From Grimontia sedimenti (lineage in GTDB: Bacteria > Pseudomonadota > Gammaproteobacteria > Enterobacterales > Vibrionaceae): a stretch of 64,000 nucleotides of DNA. Of the stretch, positions 1 to 10,110 are shown in pieces (position 1 is the first letter of the stretch; the number at the start of each line of letters is the position of its first letter). The stretch covers positions 310,001 to 374,000 of the forward strand of contig NZ_JAALDL010000001.1 of assembly GCF_011045095.1 (NCBI RefSeq), written 5' to 3'. Made by a program: the position numbers and the translations under genes. The notes under the pieces were generated by a model. That model saw only the letters and a list, made by a program, of their open reading frames with translations, was not told the origin of the DNA and did not search any database.

Positions 1-792
1 AGAGAGCGGAGCAGTCATTAGCTTCGTTGTGTCAGCGACTGATGCGGATGGCGATGCGTTGTCGTTTTCAGCACAAGGTGCCAATGTAACCGACAACGGT
101 GATGGTACCGCAACGGTGACGTATAAAGCGCCAAACACAGCAGTCGACCTGACTGAAGCGGTGACCGTGAAAGTCTCTGACGGACGTAAATCTGACAGCG
201 GTTCAGTGACGGTGAGTGTGAAAGGTTCAGGTGATGTGATTAACACTGCACCAGTACTGACTGCACCAGCATCGGTTTCCGTTAAAGCTGGTGAAACCGC
301 AGTGATTGACCTTTCAGCAACTGATGCCGAAGGTGATTCTCTGACATTTACAGCGTCTGCGGGAGAGCTGGTTCAAACAGGTAACAGCGCAACAGTATCT
401 GTGGCGACAGTAGACTCAACTGAAAACAGCGTTGTTAACGTCGTTGTTACTGTGACTGATGGTGTAGAAACTGTTGAAGCAACAGTCGTTGTGAACGTTG
501 AAGGTAATACGCCAGTAGACAGCAACTGGGATCGAAACAAGGTCTACAACACTGGCGATAAAGTGACCCACAACGGCGTTGAATATACTGCTAATGGTGG
601 ACCAAAGGCGAAGAGCCAGGAGCGTCAGCAGTATGGGAAGCGTTTGATGATGGTTCAGCGAAAGAGTGGAGTGCAGACAAAGTCTACAACGGTGGCGATA
701 TTGCTATCTATAACGGCAGCACCTACAAAGCGAAATGGTGGACGAAAGGCGAAGTACCAGGATCTGCTTGGGGTCCTTGGGAACTTCAATAG
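1..792 (+). pseudogene. C-terminal part of secreted chitin-binding protein (probable chitinase), frameshifted
   Basis: The reading frame is open at the left edge, so the N-terminus and any catalytic domain lie outside the window. Two cadherin-like Ig-fold repeats are visible, marked by SATDADGDALSF and SATDAEGDSLTF. They are followed by a CBM5/12 chitin-binding module starting at SNWDRNKVYNTGDKV. After EYTA (about base 592) the frame is lost, but the +1 frame continues perfectly as WWTKGEEPGASAVWEAF and then a second CBM5/12 module (DKVYNGGDIAIYNGS ... KAKWWTKGEVPG), ending at TAG 790-792. One A missing from an AAA run at 593-594 explains it. Without correction the protein would end at 799 with a nonsense tail. 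The module order resembles Vibrio chitinases, which use such modules outside the cell to hold chitin; the enzyme type is inferred. Confidence 0.8.
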
Positions 793-813
793 TCCTTAGC
801 GTTAAATCCCGAC

Positions 814-843
814 AAGGCCTCGTTTATGCGAGGCCTTTTTGTT
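814..843 (+). terminator. Rho-independent terminator
   Basis: Nine-base stem AAGGCCTCG (814-822) and CGAGGCCTT (829-837) with a six-base loop, followed by a T run. It ends the chitin-binding protein transcript. Confidence 0.85.
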
Positions 844-976
844 TATATTTTCCGAGCGGATAACAGAAACTGAGATTGTTCAGAGAGTTTGGCGATACTT
901 GCCTTTACTGATACGCCTATCTTGTGCTTGATTGAAATGATCGCATTCTTTTTTAATCACTTAGTTTGGTGTATCT

Positions 977-3724
977 ATGCTCGTTCGTTACGCAGTCGCC
1001 CTTATTGTTTTACTGATTTCCGGCTGTGCGTCTCTTTCTTCCTCTCCACAACTAACCACAGATCCAAACTGGGTCTCTGAAACCTTGCCAAATGGCATGC
1101 GCTACCACCTTTATCCCATTGAAGGCGAGCAAATTGAAGTTCGGTTGGTTGTGAATGTGGGAAGCCTGAATGAAGGAGAAGATGAGCGGGGCTACGCGCA
1201 TTTTATCGAGCATATGGCTTTCAATGGCACCCAACGCTATCCGAATAACTCAGTTTTTGAAGAGTTTGCTCAGGTTGGGGTTGAGTTTGGCCCTGATATC
1301 AATGCGGTGACTGACTATGGGCGAACCGTCTACCAGCTTTCTTTGCCGGATGCCCAGCGTCTTCCTGACGCGCTGGATTGGTTCCGTGATATTTCCGATG
1401 GTCTGACGCTGGATAGCCAAGAAGTGGATGCGGAGGTGGGCGTCATTTTCGCAGAATGGCGACGTGACAACCGGGAAGATTCATCTTGGCCTCTAAAACT
1501 CTATGAGGCGTTGATAGATGGGACGCCATACATCGACCGGGATCCGATTGGCACTGAGTTCTCGCTAAACAGTGTCACACCAGAAAGTCTCAGGGCGTTC
1601 TACGAAAAATGGTATCAGGCAAATCGAATCCAATTGGTGGTGATTGGCGGATTTAATGTTGAAAACCTGCAGACTGAAATAGAAGAGGAGTTTTCCTCGC
1701 TCCGCACTGAAAGCTCAAACCCCGAGCCTCACCGCATTCTCCACGTCGACAGAGATACGCAATATCCGCTGACGCTTTATGCCTCTCAGGGCGAGTCGCC
1801 CGCTTTAGTGGTCAGTTTCAAAGATGGTGAGGATCAATATCCCGAGACGCTAGCAGAGCAGAGAGCGCTGTGGTTGCACTGGATGATGCTTGATGCGGTG
1901 CAACTGCGGCTTGAAGAACAGTTCGAGCGGGAAAACCTTGCGCACAATGGCTTGTATTTCAACTTTGGCTTTCTACCAGGCTGGGCAGTGTATGAACTGA
2001 GCGTGGAGTACAACGATGTTGACCGTCCCTATGTACTCGAATCGGTTGCCAAAAACCTTGCATCGCTCCGTGACTATGGCGTTACAGAAGATGAATTTGC
2101 GTCTTTGGTAGAGCAATATGATGCCAGCATTGTGTTCTATGAGAATCAGTTGCCTATCGAAGTGGCGGAGAATGTGTATAACGACCTTTATTACAACCGC
2201 TTACCTCAAAGCAGAGTCGAGCAAAACGACAACTTCAGCCAGTTTCTTCAAAACATCGAACTAAAGGATCTAAACAGAGAGCTGGCACGCTTATTGACAG
2301 CATCAAATCAATCTCTGACGTTGGTTTACGGAAAGGGGGAGTCGATTGCTAATGCCGAGCTGCAACGAAATCGATATATAGAAACGTTGGCAAAGCCTGG
2401 TGAAGTGGTGAAGGTCTCCTACGCGGACGTGGAAATTCCTCAACCAGATTCCTTTGTCACGGTTACCGAAGATGCGGTTGAAATGGCGGAGAATGTTTTC
2501 CGGTGGAAACTCCCTAATGATTTGCCGGTTCTCTACTACAAAATGGATGACAGTTACTACGAAACACAGGTTGTCCTTCAGGCCAAAGGTGGTGTGGCAT
2601 CAATGACAACGAAAGAAAGAGCAGCGTTAGATTTGATGTTCGAAACTTATCGTAACGGCAGTGTTGGTAATGTTTCGGCCAACGATTTCTCGCACTACCT
2701 TGAATCCTTGGGCGTGAACATCGAGCCACAGGTTTATGGCAATAGCCATAACTTTTCGATGTATGTGCCAACAGAAGTACTGTTGGAAGGCCTGAATGCA
2801 TTGCGTTATCTGGTCGAAAACGTGTCGCCAAGTGAATTGGCATTTGAGCGCGAAAAAGCACGGCTGATTGAACGCATGAATTTGGCACAAACGTCGCCGT
2901 ATGATGTGTTTGGACGGGCGTCATTAGCGTTGATTTATCCTAGACCTTCCTATGAGTCGCCATTAGGTGCCGAAGACTATCAAGGGTTAACGTTTGAAGA
3001 TGTCACATCGCTGTATGAAAAGTTATTTGGCGATATGGGGCATTTCAGTGTCTATGTCGTGTCCGATGAACCTTTGCTGGCTGTTCAAGGTGTGGTTACG
3101 GCGTTGCTTGGAAACCTGCAAACGAAAAGGGAAAGAACAAATACCAGCCCACTCCACTACAACAAGAATGGGGGCAAGGTAGTCAGACACCTCTCTCCGG
3201 AAAACCGCACTTATGTGGAGCAGGTGTATATTCGCGCTTCAACGCCACGAACGGTTGATTCGGTGTTTGCGGAGGACTTGCTTAACCGAATTCTACAAGC
3301 GCGCTATAACCAGCTGGTGAGAGAAAAGTATTCGCTGTCTTACGATCCGTTTTTCTCTTCTTGGACGTGGGATGGGGAATCAGTCGTTACAACAACCATG
3401 ACAGCGTTGGTCTCACCAGATAAGGAACAGGCATTGGCAGCATTATGGCCAACAATAAAACAGACGCTGACACAGCCCGTCACTATGACTGAGAGTGAGA
3501 ATGCGGCACGTCAATTGCTGAAAGACCTTTATGATTCCCAAACCGATCCGCAATTTATTGTCGGAACCCTTGCTCGCTACGATCTCTGGGGATATGCACT
3601 GGAAGGACTCATTTTCCCGGAACAGGTTATCGACAGAATCGATACACAACGACTTTCCCGTATGGCGTCTGTGCTGTTTGATGATGCCGCTTTTTTCGAA
3701 AGTATTTTGCGGCCCGCTAAATAA
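977..3724 (+). CDS. M16 family zinc metallopeptidase, lipoprotein (PqqL-like)
   Basis: A 915-residue protein with a lipoprotein signal peptide (lipobox ISGC, Cys17), so probably anchored in the envelope and facing the periplasm. The inverted zinc motif HxxEH is present as H75-F-I-E78-H79, followed by the typical FNGT sequence of the M16 (insulinase/pitrilysin) family. Length and the duplicated two-half layout fit the PqqL-type clan, whose members degrade peptides in the periplasm. The second half lacks an HxxEH, as is normal for the inactive half. It is a single gene with its own terminator. The ATG at 977 has no strong ribosome site but places the signal peptide correctly. The substrate is unknown. 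Confidence 0.9.
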   Translation: MLVRYAVALIVLLISGCASLSSSPQLTTDPNWVSETLPNGMRYHLYPIEGEQIEVRLVVNVGSLNEGEDERGYAHFIEHMAFNGTQRYPNNSVFEEFAQVGVEFGPDINAVTDYGRTVYQLSLPDAQRLPDALDWFRDISDGLTLDSQEVDAEVGVIFAEWRRDNREDSSWPLKLYEALIDGTPYIDRDPIGTEFSLNSVTPESLRAFYEKWYQANRIQLVVIGGFNVENLQTEIEEEFSSLRTESSNPEPHRILHVDRDTQYPLTLYASQGESPALVVSFKDGEDQYPETLAEQRALWLHWMMLDAVQLRLEEQFERENLAHNGLYFNFGFLPGWAVYELSVEYNDVDRPYVLESVAKNLASLRDYGVTEDEFASLVEQYDASIVFYENQLPIEVAENVYNDLYYNRLPQSRVEQNDNFSQFLQNIELKDLNRELARLLTASNQSLTLVYGKGESIANAELQRNRYIETLAKPGEVVKVSYADVEIPQPDSFVTVTEDAVEMAENVFRWKLPNDLPVLYYKMDDSYYETQVVLQAKGGVASMTTKERAALDLMFETYRNGSVGNVSANDFSHYLESLGVNIEPQVYGNSHNFSMYVPTEVLLEGLNALRYLVENVSPSELAFEREKARLIERMNLAQTSPYDVFGRASLALIYPRPSYESPLGAEDYQGLTFEDVTSLYEKLFGDMGHFSVYVVSDEPLLAVQGVVTALLGNLQTKRERTNTSPLHYNKNGGKVVRHLSPENRTYVEQVYIRASTPRTVDSVFAEDLLNRILQARYNQLVREKYSLSYDPFFSSWTWDGESVVTTTMTALVSPDKEQALAALWPTIKQTLTQPVTMTESENAARQLLKDLYDSQTDPQFIVGTLARYDLWGYALEGLIFPEQVIDRIDTQRLSRMASVLFDDAAFFESILRPAK

Positions 3725-3726
3725 GA

Positions 3727-3752
3727 AAAACGCGCCCCAAGGGGCGCGTTTT
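3727..3752. terminator. Bidirectional terminator
   Basis: CGCGCCCC (3731-3738) and GGGGCGCG (3741-3748) form a GC stem flanked by A and T runs. It serves the M16 gene and the converging small gene at 3773-3946. Confidence 0.85.
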
Positions 3753-3772
3753 AACCTTCTTTCGATAGGTAA

Positions 3773-3946
3773 TTAATGGCTCTTTTGACCACCGAAGTAT
3801 TTTTCAAGAATCTCTGGCGTTAGCTCGCCTTTTTCTTCCAGTGCTTTTAGCTCTGCTGCGATACGCTTCTGCTCTTCCATTGAAGGTAATGGAATGTCCG
3901 GTTCACGTTCTGGCGCATCTTTAATCAGGTTTTCTAAATCGATCAT
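3773..3946 (-). CDS. Small conserved-looking hypothetical protein (57 aa)
   Basis: A short, charged, mostly helical protein beginning MIDLENLIKDAPEREPDIP and ending EKYFGGQKSH. There is no signal peptide or membrane segment, so it should be cytosolic. I chose the ATG at 3946; a longer form from TTG at 3961 is possible, but GGG about ten bases ahead of the ATG fits better as a ribosome site. The even use of charged residues and the shared terminator at 3727-3752 argue that it is real. I do not recognise the family. Confidence 0.6.
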   Translation of the reverse strand: MIDLENLIKDAPEREPDIPLPSMEEQKRIAAELKALEEKGELTPEILEKYFGGQKSH

Positions 3947-3979
3947 GTGGTTATTACCCAAATTACGTTTGTCGGTATT

Positions 3980-4231
3980 TTAATGAAAAAGTGACCTAGC
4001 TATCAAGGCTACAGGCTCTCTATCGCGGCTTCCCTTAATATCAATCAATTTCTTGTGTTTTACGGCATTTTGTAACACTGTAACAAAGATACCCAAGAAA
4101 ATTGATTTCCCCATGGCCTTAATTTCTTCAACAGAGAGAATGGGATAACGAAACTTGGTGTAGGTGCTGAACATTTTGGCGTGTTCAGGCTGAATTGACT
4201 CGACATCATTCGATGGAAAGCCAACTGACAA
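3980..4231 (-). CDS. Possible small protein, unrecognised
   Basis: An 83-codon frame from a TTG, with an internal ATG at 4174. The residues look moderately protein-like (VEEIKAMGKSIFLGIF, then a basic tail), but no ribosome site precedes either start. It lies in the otherwise empty gap ahead of the PhzF gene on the opposite strand. It could equally be chance. Confidence 0.25.
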   Translation of the reverse strand: MSVGFPSNDVESIQPEHAKMFSTYTKFRYPILSVEEIKAMGKSIFLGIFVTVLQNAVKHKKLIDIKGSRDREPVALIARSLFH

Positions 4232-4256
4232 TAATAAGAACTAAGGAAAGGTAACT

Positions 4257-5141
4257 ATGTCAGATATTCTTGAAGTCTATGTAACCAACGCATTTGTGGC
4301 AGAAAACCAAGGCGGTAACCCAGCAGGGGTTGTAGTGAATGCTGAAGGGCTAACTGTTGCACAGATGCAATCTATCGCGGCAGAGCTAGGTTATTCTGAA
4401 ACAGCGTTTATCTCGCCTTCCAAAAAAGCGGACTACCGTGTTCGTTTCTTTACCCCCACTGAAGAAGTCGATTTCTGTGGGCACGCAACGGTAGGCACGT
4501 TTTCAACGCTCTTCAAAACCGGAAAAATAGAAGCTGGAGACTACAAGCAGGAAACCGGAGCTGGAATATTGGGTGTGACGGTGACCGAAGACGGACGCAT
4601 TAACATGCAGCAAGTGTTACCTGAGTTCGGTGACACCTACAACGAGGCAGATATTGCCCCATTGCTTGGTCTTTCAACGGAAGACATCCTTGCCACCGGG
4701 CTACCTATCAAAGCCGTATCAACGGGCCTCTGGGACATCATTATTCCTGTCGATGATGAGGCTAAACTTCTGGCGATCGAAGCAGATCACAAAGCGATTG
4801 CGGCGTTTAACCGCAAAACAAATACAGGGGCAATTCATGCCTTCGCACTGACCCCGACAGAATCTGATATCTCAGCGAGATGCAGAAACTTCGCACCAGC
4901 ACTGGGTATTGATGAAGAGTCGGCTACGGGCAGTGCAGCCGGTGCTTTGGCCTCTTACCTTCATATCTATCAGGGCGGTAAATACCGTTACTTGTTTGAG
5001 CAGGGTGAGGTGTTGAATAAGCGCTCTTTGCTTTGGGCGAGTGTCGAGTCTGAAAACGACAAGATTAGCGCGGTATTTGTTGGCGGCGTCAGTGATAAGC
5101 CAGTGCGGATTCCTTACAGATTAAAAGTTGGAGCGGTGTAA
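4257..5141 (+). CDS. PhzF family isomerase/epimerase-like protein
   Basis: A 294-residue cytosolic protein of the PhzF (phenazine biosynthesis-like) family, which has a diaminopimelate-epimerase-like double fold. The conserved catalytic glutamate is present in GYSETAFI (E48), followed by the family motifs FCGHATVG (74-80) and ATGSAAGALASY near the C-terminus. Length is normal. PhzF itself isomerises a phenazine precursor, but most family members outside phenazine clusters have no known substrate. No phenazine genes lie nearby, so the reaction is open. The start is supported by AAGGAAAGG eight or so bases ahead. It is a single gene with its own terminator. Confidence 0.88.
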   Translation: MSDILEVYVTNAFVAENQGGNPAGVVVNAEGLTVAQMQSIAAELGYSETAFISPSKKADYRVRFFTPTEEVDFCGHATVGTFSTLFKTGKIEAGDYKQETGAGILGVTVTEDGRINMQQVLPEFGDTYNEADIAPLLGLSTEDILATGLPIKAVSTGLWDIIIPVDDEAKLLAIEADHKAIAAFNRKTNTGAIHAFALTPTESDISARCRNFAPALGIDEESATGSAAGALASYLHIYQGGKYRYLFEQGEVLNKRSLLWASVESENDKISAVFVGGVSDKPVRIPYRLKVGAV

Positions 5142-5148
5142 TTTTCAG

Positions 5149-5173
5149 AAGGGAGCAGAAATGCTCCCTTTTT
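5149..5173 (+). terminator. Rho-independent terminator
   Basis: Stem AAGGGAGCA / TGCTCCCTT with a short GAAA loop and a T run, seven bases after the PhzF-like gene. Confidence 0.85.
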
Positions 5174-5294
5174 CATGTGGTTGCTCATCGGTTTGCGTGT
5201 TCAAGGATGTGACTTATTTAGCGGAAAAAGAAGGAAAAATTCGGCAATTGGTCTAATTTTTAAAGAGGAATCTTAACTATGGGACTTACTCTGC

Positions 5295-6502
5295 GTGGCC
5301 GAAGTATTTTTCTCATGTCAGCCGGTTTTCGATAAAGACCTTCAACACTGGGGGAGTGAGCTCTTGTTCCGAGAAGGACTGGAGAACAAATTCCCTTCCA
5401 TCGACGAAGACACAGCGACCTCTCGTATTCTCAGTGCAAACTTTTTAGCGTGTGGTGGTAAGCCTGACAAAACGCGATATATCGTTAGCTTTGGCCAGTC
5501 ATCCCTGATGGATGAAATTCCACTTTCGATGCCGCCCCAGCACCTGATTATCTCTGTCACTGACGACTGTGCACCCACGCAGGAAGTGGTCAGTAAACTC
5601 CGTACCTATCGTACAGAAGGCTACCGTATCTTAATGGACGGAAAAGCCATGACAAATGAGTGGCGTAATCATCTAGAGTTGGTGGATATTTTCAGTATCA
5701 GCATGGAGCGCTCCAAGCCTTCTGATTGGGAGAATGTCATTTCCCAATATTCGCAGCAGGTTTTCTGGCCAGAAAGGTAGAAAAACAAGATGAACTCGCC
5801 GCCGCACAAAGCTGCGGTTTCGCGCTATTTCAGGGCTACTTCTTCGAGAAACCACAGATCAAACGTTCAGAAGATATCGCACCTTCTGTTATGTCGCTGC
5901 TGGATGTCTGCATCATCATTAACCGTAATCCGGATGACATTGATACGCTCACCAAAATTATCTCTAAAGATGTATCACTCCTGTACAAAGTAGTGGCGAG
6001 CGCCAACATTCTCGCTAAAACCAAAGCCAATAAGATTTCCAACCCGCGTCAGGCAGTGGTTTATCTTGGTGTGCAGGCTCTTAGACGTTTGGTGTCATTG
6101 TTGATCATGACGAACCTGAACCACCAACATGCCCATCAATTACAGAGTGCGTCGCTGATACGTGCGACGTTTCTATCTTCCATGGAAAATAACATTCGTG
6201 GTTTTGACAAAGATGAGGCATTCATTGTTGGTGCATTTTCTATGCTTGATGTGATGCTAAGCAAGCCAATGGAAGACATCGTCGGTGAGTTGGATCTCTC
6301 TAATGACGTAAAACGTGCATTGATTGCCAAAGAAGGGGTTTACGGAGAGTTCCTGTCGCTATGCCATGACATTGAACGGGCAAATTGGAATGGTGTGCTA
6401 CACACCTGTAACCAGCTTAAACTCAATGACAAGGCAGTGTTGAAAGAATTCGAACAGGCTCGCAGCAGTACCGCGGACATGACTTCCAGCATGCAGGTAT
6501 GA
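5295..6502 (+). pseudogene. EAL-HDOD signalling protein, frameshifted
   Basis: Two overlapping frames join into one protein of about 400 residues. The first (5295-5780) begins like a degenerate EAL domain (SCQPVFDKDLQHWGSELLFR). The second (in frame from about 5765 to 6502) carries the rest of the EAL part (QSCGFALFQGYFFEKP) and an HDOD domain (IISKDVSLLYKVVASAN, QAVVYLGVQALRRL). Adding one T to the TTTT at 5761-5764 restores QQVFLARKVEKQDEL across the break. The EAL half lacks the intact ExL and metal ligands, so it probably does not cleave cyclic-di-GMP; such proteins act as signalling scaffolds. The start is GTG 5295 with GGGA ten bases ahead; an ATG at 5279 with a better ribosome site is out of frame. 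It lies only 4 bases before a hybrid sensor kinase, suggesting a two-gene signalling operon. Confidence 0.82.
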
Positions 6503-6506
6503 TCCT

Positions 6507-9500
6507 ATGCTGATGATGCGAACAAAACTCGCGGTAATTTTGGTGGTTAGTGGCACACTGATCCTCAGTGTGTTTGGCGTATTTAACTACTACAAAACCC
6601 ACGATCGCCTTTATGGCGAGATGGACTTCGAACTCGAGTCTATTATTGCCCGACTTTCCTACCGGCTTCCCGCCCAGATGTGGAACTATGATTTTGAGTC
6701 CGTCGTTAAAGACCTGGAAAGTGAAACCCTTTCCCGTTTTGTCTATCGCATTGAAGTTGTTTCTAAAGACGATAATTTCCGTCATATCACCAAGCCAAAA
6801 AGTGGAGGGTTCAGTAACGAGTTTCGTCTGCGTAGTATTCCCTTGATTTACGACGAGCTGAATGAACAAACCAAAGTCGGGGATTTGATTATCTACGAAG
6901 ACCCGAGACCGATTGAGAGTACCCTCACGTCTGAAATTGTTTCCGGTATCGCGCAGGTTTTCCTGCTGGATCTGATGATCATGTTCCTGATTTGGAAGTA
7001 CGCCCGGGCGATCAAGGAAATTGAATCAAGCAAAAACTACCTCAACACTATCATCCACAGCTATAAAGACGGACTTTTGGTGTTGGGGGAAGACCACGAA
7101 ATCACAACGCTCAATGAAGCTGCGAGGCGGATGTTTGAGCTAGAAGATGTGCCGATTGAGAAGGTGACTTTATCGAAAGTTATCGCCAAAGTCGTTCCTG
7201 ATTCCCGCGCGTATTTCTCTCAAGCACTTTATGGCTTCAACACTAAAAGTCTGAATTATGAGCTTATCAGAACCGATGACCGTCAGATCGTTCAGGTTCG
7301 CTCTAATAAAATTGAGGTGAATGAAAGGCCGCTTCAGGTAGCGATTATCCGTGATATTACGGAACAGCATCTGGACAAAATAAAAGTGTCAAAAGGTGCC
7401 GAGCTATTCTCTGCCGTGAAAACCTTGCAGGACAAATTCCTGATCAGTGATGACTACCACAATAGCTTTCGTGAAGTGTTGAAGATCTTGTTAAAGATTG
7501 GTGAGAGTAATCACGGCATCATTGTGGAGTTGGATTACGAAGCTCAGAATAATTACCGCATTCTGGCGCAAACACGGCTGATTGCGAATGGCTATGTGTC
7601 AGAAGAATTCGTTCGCAACGTTGTCACGCGTGTCATAGACACCCAGAAAGGGGACAGAAGCCTGCAATTGGCGGGGCAATCTTCAAACAACGGGAAATTG
7701 ATTATCAACTCCCTTAGCATGCCTCTGTTCCTTTCGAATCAATTGGTGGGCGTGGTTTGTCTCTTTGATGAATCTACTAATTATGATGAAGACTTGGTGT
7801 CTTGGCTTGAGCCGGTATTGTCGAGTCTCAGTGCCATGGTTAACTTCGTTCGCCAGAAGAAATTGAATGATTTAATCACCGAGCAAATGGTGCATGCCAA
7901 AGAGGAAGCGGAGAAGGCCAACGAAGCCAAGACCAACTTCCTGGCGATGATGAGCCATGAAATCCGCACGCCGATGAATGGCATTGTGGGTATGTCTAAT
8001 CTGCTCAAAGAAACTGACCTCAATCAACAACAATCGTATTTTGTCGATACGTTGGTTCACTCTTCAAATGCCTTACTGAATATCATCAATGACGTGCTCG
8101 ATTTAACCAAAATCGAGGCGGGTAAAATGCGTCTATTGGATCAGGAATGTGAGCTGCCGGACCTCGTTCATGATGCGCTGGTGGTTTTCCATGCCAAAGC
8201 TGTCGAAAAAAGCTTGAGGCTGCATTGCCTTATCGAACCAGACTTACCGCGTTGGTTAATGCTGGATCCTGTTCGCTATACGCAAATTATTCTGAACCTG
8301 GTGGGGAATGCTCTCAAGTTCACCAAACATGGGTCTGTGATGGTCCATGTGAGCAAAACCATGCTGGACGATGTGGAGCATATCAGGCTTGAAGTGAAGG
8401 ACACGGGAATTGGTATTCCCGAAGAAAAGTTAGGAACCATCTTCGAAAACTTTACTCAAGTCGATAATTCCTATTCTCGCTCATATCAAGGCACAGGGCT
8501 TGGTCTGCCAGTTTGTCTGAAACTCACGGAACTGATGGGCGGCGCAATTGAGGTTGTCAGCAAGGAAGACGTGGGAACGACCTTTACCGTAGATGTCCCT
8601 CTCACGTTGGTGCCAGACAACACAAACTGTTTGTTGGAGAACCTGACACTGAAGCCGGAGATTGAAGGCAAAGCGGCCATCATCGCTACTCAGGACTCCC
8701 AACTGTATGCCGTATTAAATGCATACCTTTCAAACGTTGGCTTAAACGTTGAGCAATGGTCTAAGAGCACGCCGCCAGAAGAGGAAATCTGTGAATCGGC
8801 GCTGCTATTTGTTGATGATAATATGATCAGTGAAATGCGTCCTGCAATGAACCCTGCTAATCACACCTTGTTGATCAGTCATAGTGGTGTGGTAGACGAG
8901 TTTGGTATGCCGTGTCTCATTAACCCTATCAACCCAGATGCGCTTATTAATGCGCTTTCTGCTGACTCGCCTATTGATGTAGAAGTGCCGGAAGTAAAAG
9001 CCGACGCGGTGCGTTTTGATGGACTGAATGTTCTGATCGCTGAAGACCACTTAGTGAATCAGGATCTGATGGTGTTGGTACTTAACAGTTTAGGTTGCCA
9101 GTCGACGTTGGCGGATAACGGGTTAGAAGCGTTGGATAAACACCGGGCCAATCCGTTTGATTTGATCCTGATGGATTGTCAGATGCCGGAAATGGATGGC
9201 TTTGAGGCAACGCGAAACATCCGTGATTTTGATGAAAATGTCCCGATTATCGCAGTGACAGCGAATGCGCTATCTGGTGATGCGCAGCGTTGTTTAGATT
9301 CGGGAATGAATGCTCACCTTGCTAAACCGTTTACTAAAGAACAATTAGTGAATTTGATGCTGTTGTATGTGCCAGGAGAAAAAGCATTTCCGGTTTCCAA
9401 GGGGTGGGAGCCTGAAGCGATGAAGCAAGAGGGAACTGAAGCGTCAGAGCAAGTTTCATCCAAAGTCACGCTGGAAGAATGCACCACGTTTGATGTCAAT

Positions 9501-9815
9501 CAGCTCAAAGATCAAGTAGGAGATAGTGAAGAGCTGATGCTTCATATTCTGACCAAATATCTCACTACCCAGGAGGCTGATATGGAAGCGCTTCAAAGCG
9601 CAATGTCTTCTTCCGACCTGGCTGGCGTGAGAAAAATTGCGCACCGAATGAAAGGTGCGGCGTCAATGATCGGGGCAAAGGAACTGGCAGAGCTGTGCCT
9701 TTCCATTGAAAAAGATCACGACAAAGGCCTAGAGCTCATACAAAACCGTTTTGACGAGTTGAATGCCCGTACTGCGGAAATCAAGCAAGAGTTAGAAAGC
9801 CTTTCCAGTGTCTGA
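6507..9815 (+). CDS. Hybrid sensor histidine kinase (PAS, HisKA, HATPase, REC, Hpt)
   Basis: An 1102-residue inner-membrane phosphorelay kinase. Visible in order: membrane helix (about 7-27), periplasmic sensor region (28-135), second helix (about 136-154), PAS domain (about 160-270), a GAF-like region (about 290-450), HisKA with the H-box MMSHEIRTPMNG (H484), HATPase (NLVGNALKFTKHG, then the DTGIGI and GTGLGL motifs), a degenerate receiver-like stretch, a true receiver domain with LILMDCQMPEMDG (D890), and a C-terminal Hpt domain with HRMKGAAS (H1046). All four phosphotransfer parts are intact, so phosphate could pass to a separate response regulator, which is not encoded here. It lies 4 bases after the EAL-HDOD gene and is probably co-transcribed. 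The signal is unknown. Confidence 0.95.
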   Translation: MLMMRTKLAVILVVSGTLILSVFGVFNYYKTHDRLYGEMDFELESIIARLSYRLPAQMWNYDFESVVKDLESETLSRFVYRIEVVSKDDNFRHITKPKSGGFSNEFRLRSIPLIYDELNEQTKVGDLIIYEDPRPIESTLTSEIVSGIAQVFLLDLMIMFLIWKYARAIKEIESSKNYLNTIIHSYKDGLLVLGEDHEITTLNEAARRMFELEDVPIEKVTLSKVIAKVVPDSRAYFSQALYGFNTKSLNYELIRTDDRQIVQVRSNKIEVNERPLQVAIIRDITEQHLDKIKVSKGAELFSAVKTLQDKFLISDDYHNSFREVLKILLKIGESNHGIIVELDYEAQNNYRILAQTRLIANGYVSEEFVRNVVTRVIDTQKGDRSLQLAGQSSNNGKLIINSLSMPLFLSNQLVGVVCLFDESTNYDEDLVSWLEPVLSSLSAMVNFVRQKKLNDLITEQMVHAKEEAEKANEAKTNFLAMMSHEIRTPMNGIVGMSNLLKETDLNQQQSYFVDTLVHSSNALLNIINDVLDLTKIEAGKMRLLDQECELPDLVHDALVVFHAKAVEKSLRLHCLIEPDLPRWLMLDPVRYTQIILNLVGNALKFTKHGSVMVHVSKTMLDDVEHIRLEVKDTGIGIPEEKLGTIFENFTQVDNSYSRSYQGTGLGLPVCLKLTELMGGAIEVVSKEDVGTTFTVDVPLTLVPDNTNCLLENLTLKPEIEGKAAIIATQDSQLYAVLNAYLSNVGLNVEQWSKSTPPEEEICESALLFVDDNMISEMRPAMNPANHTLLISHSGVVDEFGMPCLINPINPDALINALSADSPIDVEVPEVKADAVRFDGLNVLIAEDHLVNQDLMVLVLNSLGCQSTLADNGLEALDKHRANPFDLILMDCQMPEMDGFEATRNIRDFDENVPIIAVTANALSGDAQRCLDSGMNAHLAKPFTKEQLVNLMLLYVPGEKAFPVSKGWEPEAMKQEGTEASEQVSSKVTLEECTTFDVNQLKDQVGDSEELMLHILTKYLTTQEADMEALQSAMSSSDLAGVRKIAHRMKGAASMIGAKELAELCLSIEKDHDKGLELIQNRFDELNARTAEIKQELESLSSV

Positions 9816-10110
9816 TAAAAGCAAACTGGCAGAAATGCTGTCTATAGAGTTGCTTGGACACAAAAACAGACGTGCAAGATCAGTAATACTTCAGGTCACG
9901 CTACGAAAGTCGAGTTGTGACCTTGTTGCAGACTTCACTTCAGCTACCTATCTCAATCCTCAGAATTTAAACAAAATTTCATCTCATTCACTTCCACACA
10001 TATCCAAGATAGTTTAGAAATTGCTACTATTTTTTAAATACATAAATTTCTAGTCATATCATCAATGTTGCCAATGATTCCTTTGGTGACACAAAGCAAG
10101 GAGCGCGACC

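Noticed and set aside
2514-2924. Minus-strand frames inside the M16 peptidase gene
   Set aside because: They are shadows of a well-supported gene.
9808-10017. Frame of 69 codons overlapping the end of the hybrid kinase gene
   Set aside because: It has no ribosome site, overlaps the kinase C-terminus and its residues look random. The gap 9816-10110 holds no supported gene.
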